Assembly: GCA_028752905.1 (NCBI GenBank)
Contig: JAQNBH010000009.1
Coordinates: forward strand, 30,114,976 to 30,178,975
Reading direction: 5' to 3'
Length of the DNA stretch: 64,000 nt
Source of the DNA: Cladorhizidae sp. MBARI D1340-BT2
Lineage: Eukaryota > Porifera > Demospongiae > Poecilosclerida > Cladorhizidae
Below are positions 1 to 10,849 of this stretch, piece by piece; position 1 is the first letter of the stretch; every line of letters starts with the position of its first letter. The notes beneath the pieces are model-generated. The model worked only from the letters and a program-made list of their open reading frames with translations, searched no databases and was not told where the DNA came from. Position numbers and translations under genes: made by a program.

Positions 1-1215
1 ACTGGTGAAGGGCAGACGGTGGTGAGGTCGAGCTTGGTACCCAAGGAGTGCTACACCGGCAGGTCCAAGGAGGTGAGAGATTACCAGGGAACAGCATGAA
101 CTCACCACTTGGTACGGATCAACATCACTGTAGGAGGCCGCACAGAGGAGCTGGAGGTGCTGGTGGCAGACGAACTGACACATAAAGTGTTGTTTGGCAC
201 AGACATGGCTGGAGTGTGGGATTTGGGTAAGCAGTTGTTGAATAATGAGTTGGTCAATTTGGTGTCTACTCGTTCTCAGACTAGAGCAGGAGGGAATACT
301 TAACTGCAGGCTTATGGTCGGGAGAGTGTGAAGCTGAGGAGAGCACTGAGGAGGATGACAGCAATGATGAGGAATCATGCGAAGGAGTCTCCGATGATGG
401 ACCAGACCCTACCACAACCGACGAGACATCTGATGAAGAGCCAGAGAAGAAAAGTCTTACAAAGTACCAGAAGAGGCAGGCTAATGCAGCGTACATAGAG
501 GCGCAGAAGGGCCATCCACTAGATGTCAATGCCAAGGAACTACAATGAGAGCAAGGGCATGATCCGATGCTTAAACCCATGTGGGTGAAGGCACAGAGTG
601 ATGACGACACTGAGTTTCTGGTGGAGGATCACTTGAATACAACAGACCGTCTGGGTGACGAGGCAACACAATTGTGCCTACCTAAAAGGTATAGGTCCAT
701 GGTACTGTCTCTAGCTCACCGACCAGGCCATCCAGGATGAGATAGAACAGAACAGAGAATAATTGATGAATTCTTCTGTCCCAAATTCATGATGATGTGA
801 GGCGGTATGCAAGGCATGTCCAGAGTATCAGAGAGCTGGCGGAAAAGTTTCACCTGTACCATTACCATCATCAGGCAACTATTCTCCGAATAGCGATGGA
901 TTTGACAGGGCCACTCCCGACGACACCAGATGGCAACCATTTTGTGCTAGTAGTGATAGATTATTCCACTAGATGGCCTGAGTCATTTGCATACGGACAA
1001 CAGAAAGTTCCATTATTGCAGAGAAGCTAACACAAATGTTTACATGGACTGATGTGCAAGACGAGATCCTGATGGTCTGCGGCACAGACTTTGTCAGCAA
1101 GCTGCTGAAAGAGTTGTATAACTTCTTGGGGTTGAAGGCGATCGAAACCACTCCTTACCACCCACCCACAGACGGGATGGTTGAATGATTCAACTCTACG
1201 TTAAAGGCAATGGTC
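1..1215 (+). pseudogene. Ty3/gypsy (Gmr1-like) pol fragment: protease, acidic linker, integrase
   Basis: The window opens inside a retropepsin active site: frame 1 starts T-G-E-G, so the catalytic Asp of D-T-G would lie just before base 1. A flap-like stretch and VLFGTDM follow, with an in-frame TGA at 100-102. An acidic linker (about 340-560) leads directly into an integrase zinc-finger region (HRPGHPG near 718) and the catalytic core: first Asp in MDLTGPLP (codon 899-901), second Asp in GTDFVS (1087-1089), Glu at 1183-1185 followed immediately by TGA. Several frameshifts and stops make it dead. Integrase follows protease with no reverse transcriptase between, the order of Gmr1-like elements. 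The RT half is absent here, replaced by the junction that follows. Confidence 0.82.
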
Positions 1216-1320
1216 TGTGGGTAATATTAGATTTGGTCCTGCCACAACTGGTGGCAGCGGAGGGATTTTTTTGAACTATAGAGATAGCTACTATCCTTGA
1301 CAAGAAGAATGGATACCAGA
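1216..1320 (+). mobile_element. LTR tail plus tRNA-Leu primer-binding site of a second LTR element
   Basis: The integrase fragment stops and about 30 bases resembling an LTR end (closing in CCACAAC) lead into TGGTGGCAGCGGAGGGATT at 1249-1267. This matches the primer-binding site complementary to the tRNA-Leu 3' end, the same type seen near 30,166 and, on the minus strand, at 48,942-48,959. A short leader follows before the microsatellite. The pol fragment is therefore joined to the 5' end of another or the same element family. No complete LTR is visible here. Confidence 0.6.
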
Positions 1321-1324
1321 AGTA

Positions 1325-1882
1325 AGGTAGGTAGGTAGGTAGGTAGGTAGGTAGGTAAGTAGGTAGGTAGGTAAGTAGGTAGGTAGGTAGGTAGGTAGGT
1401 AGGTAGGTAGGTAGGTAGGTAGTAGGTAGGTAGGTAAGTAGGTAGGTAGGTAGGTAGGTAGGTAGGTAGGTAGGTAGGTAGGTGGGTAGGTGGGTAGGTG
1501 GGTAGGTGGGTAGGTGGGTAGGTGGGTAGGTGGGTAGGTGGGTAAGTGGGTAGGTGGGTAGGTGGGTGGGTGGGTGGGTGGGTGGGTGGGTGGGAGGGTG
1601 GGTGGGTGGGTGGGTGGATGGGTGGGTGGGTGGGTGGGTGGATGGGTATGTGGGTGGGTGGGTGGGTGGGTGGATGGGTATGTGGGTGGGTGGGTGGGTG
1701 GGAGGGTGGGTGGGTGGGTGGGTGGGTGGGTGGGTGGCTGGGTGGGTGGGTGGGTGGGTGGCTAGGTGGGTGGGTGGGTGGGTGGGTGGGTGGTTGGGTG
1801 GATAGGTAGGTAGGTAGGTAGGTAGGTAGGTAGGTAGGTAGTTAGGTAGGTAGGTAGGTAGGTAGGTAGGTAGGTAGGTCAG
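1325..1882. repeat. G-rich tetranucleotide microsatellite, (GGTA)n flanking (GGTG)n
   Basis: About 560 bases of near-perfect tetranucleotide repeats: GGTA units on both sides of a core at about 1,490-1,800 made of GGTG with scattered GGAG, GGAT and GGCT variants. The core has dense runs of three G on the plus strand and is a strong G-quadruplex candidate. Long open frames here (Trp-Val-Gly-Gly on plus, Pro-Thr-His-Pro on minus) are low-complexity artefacts. Confidence 0.97.
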
Positions 1883-1899
1883 CAAAATAGAGTTAAAAA

Positions 1900-3343
1900 G
1901 GGGTGGTTTCTCAACTAAAGCCATTTATAGAGTATAAACAGTTCCATAATGTTGAAAAGGAAGCTAATGTGCCCATTTTTCTTGACGAAAATGCATTTAC
2001 CCTATCTTATTCATCACACCATCGTCGTCTTATACCATTCATCTTGCATGATGAAATCAGTAAACTGAAACAAGATATTTGCGGGAGACATGTAGCAATC
2101 ATTTTAGATGGAACGACCCATGTTTGTGAGGCCTTTGTGATTGTTCTACATTACATAGATAAAGAGTGAGCTATCAAGCAGCGTGTTTGTCGGCTGATGC
2201 TTTTCGCTAAATCCATCACTGGAGAAGAATGTGCTAGGCAACTAATAACTGCTTTGTCAACTGAGCTGTCAATTGCTTCTAATTTGATTATAGCAGCATT
2301 GAGGGACTGTGCATCAGTGAATGATGTGGCAATGAGGACCATATCTGTGATCTATAATAAGATAATGGATATCGGCTGTTTTTCGCACACTCTGGATCAT
2401 GTTGGAGAAAGAATGAAAACACCTATCTTAGATGTGTTCATAAAGGCTTGGATAAGCTTGTTCGCTCACAGTCCGAAGTCAAGGCTTGCATGCAAGACAC
2501 AGACTTGATTGTCCTCTCCAACCTATTCAGCAACCAGATGGTGGAGTAAGTTTGAAGTTGTCCACAATTTGCATGACATGTTTGGAGATGTGCCTAATTT
2601 TCTGCATGGCAGTGATTTACCTCCATATACAACTGGAAAACTACTGGAAATCATTGATTATCAAACAGCACATAGGAAACTGAAAATGGAGCTCGCTATA
2701 ACAGTAGATGCAATGGAACCGTTCGTCAAGGCAACATACTCATTGGAAGGTGATGGGCCATTAGTGTTAGTTACATTAAGTCTTCTGTATTCTTATGTCT
2801 CGTCACAATACTATCCAAATGTGGCTGCAGTCTCTAAGCATCTGTCAGAAGGAAATTCTACATATGAGTGCCAACTGATAGCTTACGCCAAAGCTTGTTG
2901 TGTCGCTACTCATACTTCAAGGAGAAGTTTAACAGAGATCTCAGGCCTATTGTACTTTCCTTTAAGGCAGCACGTTACCTTTCACCTTCAAAAGTGAATG
3001 AACTCAAGCCAACTACTGTTGATATTGATTCACTTACTGTCTTCCAATTCTTAAACACAGAAGTGATTAATGGCTTAAAGTCTGAGTTACCTGAATATCT
3101 TGCAGCAGCAGAGGATGTTTCGGATAGCGTAGACCCCATTGGGTGGTGGAAGTCCATGAGAAGAATGGTAGATTGCCTAACTGGACTCACACATGTAGAT
3201 TAGTCTTATTTGTGCAGCCTTCGTCAGCTGCAGCTGAACGTGCATTCTCAATTTTGAGCAATACCTTTTCTACGAAGCAAGAAACTTCTTTGGATGATTA
3301 CTTACAACTTTCTGTTATGTTACAGTACAACTATAGTCTATAG
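1900..3343 (+). pseudogene. hAT-superfamily transposase, lightly broken, N-terminus missing
   Basis: Open segments in successive frames together cover most of a hAT transposase: LDGTTH then the RNase-H-like core (DCASVNDVA, DIGCFSHTLDHVGE), a TRWWSKFEV-type block with RWW intact, LEGDGPL, and the C-terminal dimerisation block at about 3,210-3,335 (PSSAAAERAFSILSNTFS, then SLDDYLQLSVMLQYN). Stops interrupt at about 2,167 and 2,506, and there are frame changes near 2,870 and 3,150. The N-terminal BED zinc-finger region is absent: coding similarity begins directly after the G-rich microsatellite. The hAT assignment is secure from the dimerisation motif. No terminal inverted repeats were found flanking it. 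Confidence 0.88.
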
Positions 3344-3444
3344 ATAATTGTAACTGTTAAAATGTCTCGAATCTTGAATACTTGATTACCTATATTCTCT
3401 TTTTAAATGATGTAACAATTGTTTGTCAAAGCATAATTGAGAAA

Positions 3445-3580
3445 AAGAGGTATATTGAAAATAAAAATAGGTGAATATTAGGAGCATAATTTCATAAAAG
3501 GAAAGAAAAATAGGTAGAATGTAAAGAAAAATAGGTGAATATTAGGAGCATAAAGGAAAGAAAAATAGGCAGAAATTCAA
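3445..3580. repeat. Short direct repeats downstream of the hAT pseudogene
   Basis: The phrase AAAATAGGTGAATATTAGGAGCATAA and the accompanying GGAAAGAAAAATAGG recur two to three times in about 130 bases. No function is evident. They may be subterminal repeats of the adjacent hAT element. Confidence 0.6.
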
Positions 3581-3597
3581 GCATAATCCGCCAGGGC

Positions 3598-3925
3598 CTA
3601 CTAATATGGCGGAACAAATGTGGCAGTTGACAGGGGCAGATCTAGGGTATCACTAAGGGGTGTTTGGTATCACTACTAAGGTGAGTCAAGTTGCAGTTTT
3701 ATAAATTTATATGGGGGGTGGTGGTTAAACCCCCAAAACACCCACCTGGATCTGCCCCTGGGTGAGACTAATATGGCAGCTCAGGTGAGAAATATTGCAC
3801 AGGCAGGACTAATATGGCAGGCGGGACTAATAATTATGGCACTCTATGGCACTATATTTGTCCCGTTATCGCGAACATTTTCTGAGCGGGACAAATATGG
3901 CAGCGGGACTAATATGGCATGACAC
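3598..3925. repeat. Dispersed GGGACTAATATGGCA motif with a hairpin
   Basis: At least six variants of GACTAATATGGCA or GACAAATATGGCA occur in about 330 bases. At about 3,849-3,903 two copies face each other (ATATTTGTCCCG ... CGGGACAAATATGG) and could form a hairpin. The motif also flanks the MITE in this interval. The arrangement resembles terminal or subterminal repeats of a small DNA transposon, but no matching transposase was identified. Confidence 0.55.
3631..3760. mobile_element. hAT-type MITE, 130 bp
   Basis: The ends are near-perfect inverted repeats: CAGGGGCAGATCTAGG at the left, and CCTGGATCTGCCCCTG at the right. CAGGGGC is a common hAT (Tip100-like) terminus. The eight bases on either side do not match, so the target duplication has decayed or the element sits at a rearranged junction. 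There is no coding capacity. Confidence 0.75.
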
Positions 3926-4389
3926 CTGCATAGCTTCGCGACCACATCCCCCCCCCTGACCCCCCACCTCCCATCCCCCACCCCGACTTCAAACACACCC
4001 TCGCATTCTTCTGGCTACATTTTCCACATCATTGCACATACCTCCGGGCTATATATAGTTTTTTTTACAGCAGCAAAACAAACAAAACCACAGTATGCAT
4101 GCAGTCTCAGGGTATTCCATCTGCCATCTCTTTCAATGCCTCTCTATCAACCTGTGGCATGGTATTGCACAGCATAACCATACCTTCTGACATTTATGTG
4201 CACCATTAATGTCATGGCCTGAAGCAATACCTCCTGCTTGTCATTGGAGGCTTATGAAATCATTGGCATCTATCAATTTATATCATGACAAATACAATCT
4301 GAATCAGTTATATTTATAAATAGATAGATATAACTATGCAAAGCCAGGATATTTAGTACCCCATAGTCCCATACATTGATATAATAGAT
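3926..4389. other. Noncoding stretch with a C-rich tract
   Basis: A C-rich run (about 3,947-3,985) is followed by ordinary AT-rich sequence. Nothing else was recognised. Confidence 0.6.
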
Positions 4390-5580
4390 GTTTATAGAAC
4401 AGTTACAGTATTAATTATGACTACATTGACTACAGCACCATTTATAGTCTGGATTACTCCACACAGCTTGAGTGACGGTTTGACAAGTGTCATGGAACAA
4501 TTCCAAGCAGCTATTACATGAGACCATTTTATTTCCATCCATGTTCTTCTAGTGAAATCTTGCTGCTCAGCGCATGATTGATCATCGAACTTACACTGCA
4601 AGCCAAGGTGAATAGACTTTAGTTCTTGCAATATTGTAGCAATGTTTGTAAGTATGAAACTATGTTTCATTAGGTTGGACAGGGAGAGCAAAGAAACATG
4701 TTCAAATAAATTATAATTGATCAATCAGTCAACACATGTCTTCCTAGATATAGAATACACTGACTCATCGTCTATGAAGGTTTCATGTAAGTAGGTTGGA
4801 CACAGAGAGCCAAGGGTCATTAAAGTTAATCAAGGCATGTAATCCTAGATTTAGGTATACTGTAACTCACCATCTATGATGTTTTCATGAAGTATGTACG
4901 AAACAGAGAGCCAAGAGACATGTTCAAATAAATTGAAGTTGATCAAATCATGCCATAGACTACTTTAACTCACCTCCTATAAAGTAAGGACAGACAGAGA
5001 TGAGGGACATGTTGAAACAAATATATTGTACTTAAACTGTGTATCCCTAGAGTCCCTTCACATGGATGATATCGCAGAGACAGTGCACTTGAGCTCAATG
5101 GTATGCAAGTGAGCATTCTGATCTCGTGGTTATTGGTAAATATTTTACCATCAATTCTTGTTCAAGTAAGTCTGCAGTAAGTCTGTTGATAAATGATCAT
5201 TAGTTACTGAGTAGAACACAGACTTGCTTCCATTGAGATCAGGTATGCTCCACCTGTTAGTTGACATTGTTATCTTTGGATTGGATCCTGTATACTCTAG
5301 TAAAGGTAATGCTACCCTTACTGGTGTCAGGACAGCTAGCTCATACTAATACTCCTAGTAGTGCCCAACCATGCCAGCTAGCACCTACAATACCAAACAA
5401 TCCTAGATGCCGATACAGTAATACTGTAAATCGCAGTTCATTTTATTCTCAAGAGTGAATTCTGAGGGATTTCAGGCTAGCATGGTGCCTATAGAGCTTT
5501 TATTGGCTTGCAGATACAGCAGTAAAGGTAAGGAAGAAACTGTTTATGATGACAATTTGTGATTGTCAGTAAGTTTTATA
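4390..5580 (+). repeat. Diverged noncoding duplication, copy 1
   Basis: Recognisably similar to 6,530-8,190. Shared landmarks include a block around CAAGGTGAATAGACTTTAG, several GGACACAGAGAGCCA phrases, and a distal block ending in GCTACCCTTACTGGTGTC and GCCCAACCAT. Within the copy the ACACAGAGAGCCA / GACATGTTCAAATAAATT unit recurs about every 120-150 bases. There are no convincing coding regions. Confidence 0.75.
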
Positions 5581-5929
5581 TTTTTATCACTTCCTCCGCC
5601 CACTCACATAAACCAGAACAAGAAATAAAGTTTTATATAATAATGCTGTAGCCTTCTGCATATTTACAGGTAAAAATCTGGTTTTAGCACATGTTTTACA
5701 AAACATTTCAAATGTTCCAATATGAAGATATGTCAACGAAACGAAATTTGTTATTACATTCAAAATTGAGAGCATAATTTTCCATCCTCCAACAAAGACC
5801 ATGTTAATTAAATGAGACGGTTACATATTATTATTTTTTTTTATTAGACTATGTTTCACAACACTTAAGCTGAGATGGAATTATTCTTACAAAATTTAAG
5901 CATCATCAGATATGGATGGGTCAACTGTT

Positions 5930-6310
5930 AGATTAACATTTACTTTAGAAGCAAGATCACTACTCAGAACCAGCTGGGCCAGGGAGATGTCTCTCAAACC
6001 AACTTAGTAAGATGTCCTTAACAGAGATATGCAGGATGATAAGGTAGAGGCACTAAGCAACTGGATACACAGATGTAGCATGATAAACAGGGATGCTAGA
6101 TGAGGTTGGGTAGAATTGATAATGGAGAGAAGAGCCATAGCAACCAGTAAACTATTAAATCAAGAATTGTGTCCATATACACATGTATGCACTTTGCTCC
6201 AGCTGCAACTAATCAACTGTTACTTCACTTCCCTAAACACAGGCTATAGCAACAAGGATGCAGGGGGTAAAGGTCAGCAAACTGCTGTAAGCAGCTTAAA
6301 GACCAACTGA
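5930..6310. repeat. Diverged repeat family B, copy 1
   Basis: Matches 9,800-10,060: shared phrases include GGGATGCTA, TATGAGGTTGGGTAGAATT-like text, ATGTCTCTCAAACC and ATGGAGAG-AGAGCCA. A weaker third copy may lie at about 7,380-7,580. It is noncoding as far as can be seen. Confidence 0.6.
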
Positions 6311-6529
6311 GCTTCTTAACACAAACTAGGACTCTACATAATCAGATAAAACTTCTGACAGCTGCTGTAAAGCAACAGACAGGTGTTTATCTGACTTTAA
6401 CCCTTTCTCCACCTTGGTGTGGCTTAGAGCATGATGGCAAATAAAATACATTTAATGTTAGATATTTTATTACACTAGACGCCACCTTGCACATTAGTTA
6501 GCTCAATTAGTGGATATTTCATGCCCTTT

Positions 6530-8190
6530 TACACACATGCTTCTAGTGACTTTTATCTTGCTGCTCAGTACATGATTGGGCATATTACTTCCACTGCAAG
6601 TCAAGGTGAATAGACTTTAGTTCTTGTAATACTCTAGCACTATCAAACTATGTTGATATAACATCAGTAGGCTGGACACAGAGAGCTGGCAGACATGTTC
6701 AGATTTATTAGAGCAGTCAACACATGTCATCCTAGACAGAATATTCTAACTCACCTCCTATGATAGTTTCATGAAGTAGATTGGACACAGAGAGCCAGAG
6801 GGACATGTTCAAATAAATTGAAGTTTAGCAATTAGTAAAATCTTGTCATCCTAGCCATAGAATACTGTAACTCACTTAATATAAAGTAAGGACAGACAGA
6901 GATGAGAGACATAAATGTATAGTAAAGTGAAGCTGTGTATTCCTAAAGCCTTTTCACATTAACCTGGCTGGTGGGAAATTCACAACAATAATCTCTAAAT
7001 ATGCACATCACTTAAGATAAACTAAATTTGATTGCCCTCAGTTACCACACAATAAAATTTGGCTGGGCCTTAGCTGGCGATATCTTTCCCACAGCCCTGA
7101 TTCACTACTTCAATAAGGACAAGTAAGAAAATCTGCATCCAGCACCTGCAACTAAGCAATGGGTACTCCACCTTGTCATAAAAATAGAGAACAGATGAAT
7201 ATATCTTTCTGGGAACATCACCAGCCATATATTCAAACTTCTCTATGCTAGATTAAAAAGGTTATGCAAATTGTCAGCCTTGCTTGAGCACTGAAGTTGA
7301 TCCCCTAAAAGGCAGCCTCTAAAACTTCCTTCTATGGGGTTATGTAGTATGGGGGTTAAATAGGAGCTAGCTCCTCTAAGAGTGATCCAGGAAGATAAGT
7401 AAGAGATAGTACTATAAGATAGAAGGAGAAGCTTCCTAGGTGTGGCATGAGAATCAGCTACACCAATATGAGTATGGATAGAATCATTCCTGGAGAAGTG
7501 AGGCACAATAAATAGGCAAGTAGTACAATATTCACATTCTCTAATAGCATTGTGTACATATATACACATGCACCAGTTACATCACCTACACCTCCCTCAT
7601 CCTTACCCAGCCACCTCCCTCATCCTTACCCAGCCACCTCCCTCATCCTCACCCAGCCACACACCCAGTCAAGTGAGCATTCTGATCACTGTGGGTATTA
7701 GTAAATCTTTTACAGTCGATTCTTGGCTCAAGTAAGTCTGTTGATAAATAATCCCTGGTTATGGAGAAGAACGCTGACTTGCTATCATTGAGATCAAGTA
7801 TGCGGTAACTGTGTCAATTGACATTGTTCCCCTTGGATGTTATCCTGTTTTCTTGTAAAGGTATTGCTACCCTTACTGGTGTCTGAACAGCTACTAGATC
7901 CTACCAATGCTTCTACTAATGCCCAACCATCACAGGAGAAACCTACAGGGTAACTCTTTCCCTCCTGATATTAGCTAGCCTACAATGCCAAAACATCCTA
8001 GATGCTGATGCAGTATTTCATAGGGGAGTGCATTTTATTCTCTGGAATGAAGAGATTCTGAGAGATTTCAGGCTAGCCAGGTGCCTATAATAGGCTAGCA
8101 GAAACAGCTTTAAAGGTAAGGAAGACACTGTTTGTGATAGCAATTTGTGATTGACAGTTAGTTCCATTATTTGTTATATTTTTATCTCTG
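6530..8190 (+). repeat. Diverged noncoding duplication, copy 2
   Basis: Second copy of the 4,390-5,580 unit, interrupted between about 6,960 and 7,670 by unrelated sequence that includes a 23-bp tandem repeat. The distal block (7,672-8,160) aligns with 5,100-5,560. A third, inverted partial copy lies at the left edge of the palindrome centre. Confidence 0.75.
7586..7662. repeat. 23-bp minisatellite, about 3 copies
   Basis: Three consecutive units of CTCCCTCATCCTTACCCAGCCAC, the last with one substitution, sit inside the duplicated noncoding block. Confidence 0.9.
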
Positions 8191-10845
8191 GCATTTTATT
8201 GGGGAGGTGACTTGGACTGATGCAGTCAAACTTGAGATCCATAGACTGCACTCAATTCTTCAAAGTATCATTGAACTACAAGGAGCAGCAACTGGGTATT
8301 GATTGTTGCTGTACTTATTCACTGGTAGTTCATGCACATAATAATACAAAATTGCTATCTGTTTTGTTCCCTGGTAGTAAAGTAACCATAATAATTCAGC
8401 AATTAACTATCATCAGTGAACTTTCATGACAATTAACACAGTATCATGAAAGGCTTGTGTTGTGGTTGGCTTTCACAACCAATACTACCCAACTGGCAGG
8501 ACAAATTTTTGGTGTGAAGCATGGTTACAACCAAGTGTTTGTGTGTCTCAGTGTGTCAATATTTTTCTGACATTTGAACATTTTTGTGTGAAGCAGATGA
8601 ACTTGCCTTGTAGTAAGTTATTAAAAGACATCTTCATATAATAATAGATGAATGTCAGTTACAAAACTAACACTATAAACATTTCCAGGTCGTTGCTATT
8701 TTGCATAAAGAATTGTGTTTGCTGGATTGACTCCAAACACCAAGCTCAAATTCATGAAGAGGTAAGTAGTTGGAATCAGCGAATTTAGTGGAGATATAGG
8801 CTAGTATGTGTGCATTGATGGGGCCATCAAGCACAAACTCATCCTCTAACTAAACCATAGATATCTGAGGTCCTGTTGCATGTACAACAGGGACATCCAC
8901 TATGTAATAAGAGTAATGCATTGCAGAAATTTTACACTCCTGACCAAAGTTTTCTACTCTTACAGTAAAGCTATCACCAAACATATGACCATCCTCCATT
9001 GTACTTAGGGGCACCATTGACAGAGAGTTCTCCATTAGACTATGCGTACATGTATCAGCTCTTTTTGCTCTATACATGTTTGATGTGAGGCTTAATAGTT
9101 AGACATGGCCTGTTAGATTAGAAAAGCTTAGCTAAGGGTTTCTAGAAGTTAAGTTTTCTAAGGCAAGTCCTGCGATGTAAAATCTTCAACCTTTCTAAGG
9201 AAAGGCTTGACAAGCTACTATGTAAAGTCTCTCTAACGAAAGACTTGCTAGCTACTAGAGGTTGTGTGAGGGCATTAAAAAGGGGCTTCTTTTACGAGCC
9301 TAACACCATGTTTAGGAAACCTAACCTCTACAAAACTATATAGCAAGCTTAGTCTAATGCATCTTAGCTACACAGTATAGCAATGAACTAGAAGGCAAAG
9401 CTACTAATACTAAGTTGAGAGATGGACCTGAAGGACAGACACTAGTGGGCACAGGCCAAAAGACTAGGAAGAGAAATGACTAATACTTCAGTTGGTAATA
9501 AACTTCTTGATGTAAAAAAATTACATCTGGGAAGAAGACAAAGTGGAGCAAAAAACCTCGCTAGATTTAGCTTGTTGTAAACAACTGGAGCCCATATGTA
9601 CGTGTAAATGTGTGCGCACACATTTATTATTAAAAAGTGCAAGATTAAAAAATTGGAAGTGTAAACCTAACAGCATTTGTTTTGCATTATCTGTCTCGTT
9701 TTTTATGCATTGATTCTGCGTTTCAAATTTCTCCAACATCATATCATTAGCTTTGGAATGGGTACAGAAACAGAACCTTTTTTTAAATCACCTACTGTAC
9801 AAGCCCCACCTCCATTCAGAACTAGTTGTCCCAGGGGGATGTCTCTCAAACCTAGTTATTAGAAGCCTTAAATCAGGATGATAAATTAGAGTTACCAACT
9901 ATTAGACAACTAGCTCCTCAGATGTGGCATGAGAAACAGGGATGCTATATGAGGTTGGGTAGAATTAATCATGGAGAGGAGAGCCACAGCAAAGAGTAAA
10001 CTACCCAGCATTGTGTACATATTCACATGTATGCACTTGCTGCAGCTGTAGCTCATCACCTGTTAGCACTTATGCGGTGTCAATTGAAAACGTCACAATA
10101 ATCATACATGTGTTATACTCAAACCAGAAGCAATCATCTGGGTGCAGCATTGTATATTTATACCTTATGCAATCGTGGAAGAAACGGTCTGTTGTTAGCT
10201 GCTGGTACGGCATATTTACTACTCTAAAATTGATCAAACAAAAGAGACACATCCAGGGAACATTGGTTATCTCAGCAAACTGTGAGTATTCGATAGCCAG
10301 TAAAATAAATCGTATTGACGGTATTGGTTTTTTATACCTTTGTTTAGAAACGAGTCATTGTAGCTTCTACTACTTTCTCGCTATTTTTGTATTTTAGTAG
10401 GCTGCTTAGACTATGCAAAGTATGCTAGATTTGTCTCTATGCTGTGTTGTAGCTATATGATTGGCAATTTAGGTTGGTGGGAGCAATTTTTTTACATTGT
10501 CCACTAAAACTTTACCTGCCTAAATACACTCTATCTAGCTACAAGAACAAGATTGTCAGCAACAATAACAGCAAAAATCCATTTGAATACCTTGCTAGAT
10601 CAAGTACAATGTTTTGTAAAAAGACAATTGAATAACAATATAGAACAATATAGTCATGAGTTCACTGTGTTGCTCTTGGTTTCTTCAGGATCTTGGCTGT
10701 GAGTTACTCTTTGAAGCACTCTTCTGGATGTGGAGGTGGGTGGTGAGCAAGTCTTACAGTAGTTACACTGAGCCTGAGAGAACCGTAAGTGGCATATTTA
10801 CAATAAGAATTTGTGCATAAATATTTGTTTCATGCACTACTTGGT
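8191..10845. other. Noncoding stretch, no gene recognised
   Basis: Apart from repeat family B at 9,800-10,060, nothing was identified. Two minus-strand frames look slightly coding-like, at 8,850-9,077 and 10,070-10,252. The latter follows a pyrimidine-rich AG and ends near an AAG/GTATAA donor-like site. Neither resembles a known family, and they are not called as genes. Confidence 0.5.
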
Positions 10846-10849
10846 CATG

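Noticed and set aside
281..610. Serine-rich minus-strand frame
   Set aside because: Shadow of the acidic plus-strand linker between protease and integrase.
1196..1924. 242-codon minus-strand frame rich in Pro-Thr-His-Pro and plus-strand Trp-Val-Gly-Gly frames
   Set aside because: These are translations of the GGTA/GGTG tetranucleotide repeat, open in several frames at once, with no gene context.
3631..3760. 8-bp target duplication for the hAT-type MITE
   Set aside because: Flanking octamers do not match, so the element is called on its inverted repeats alone.
10011..10397. 128-codon plus-strand frame
   Set aside because: Cys/Ser/Tyr-rich low-information translation overlapping repeat family B; no motif.
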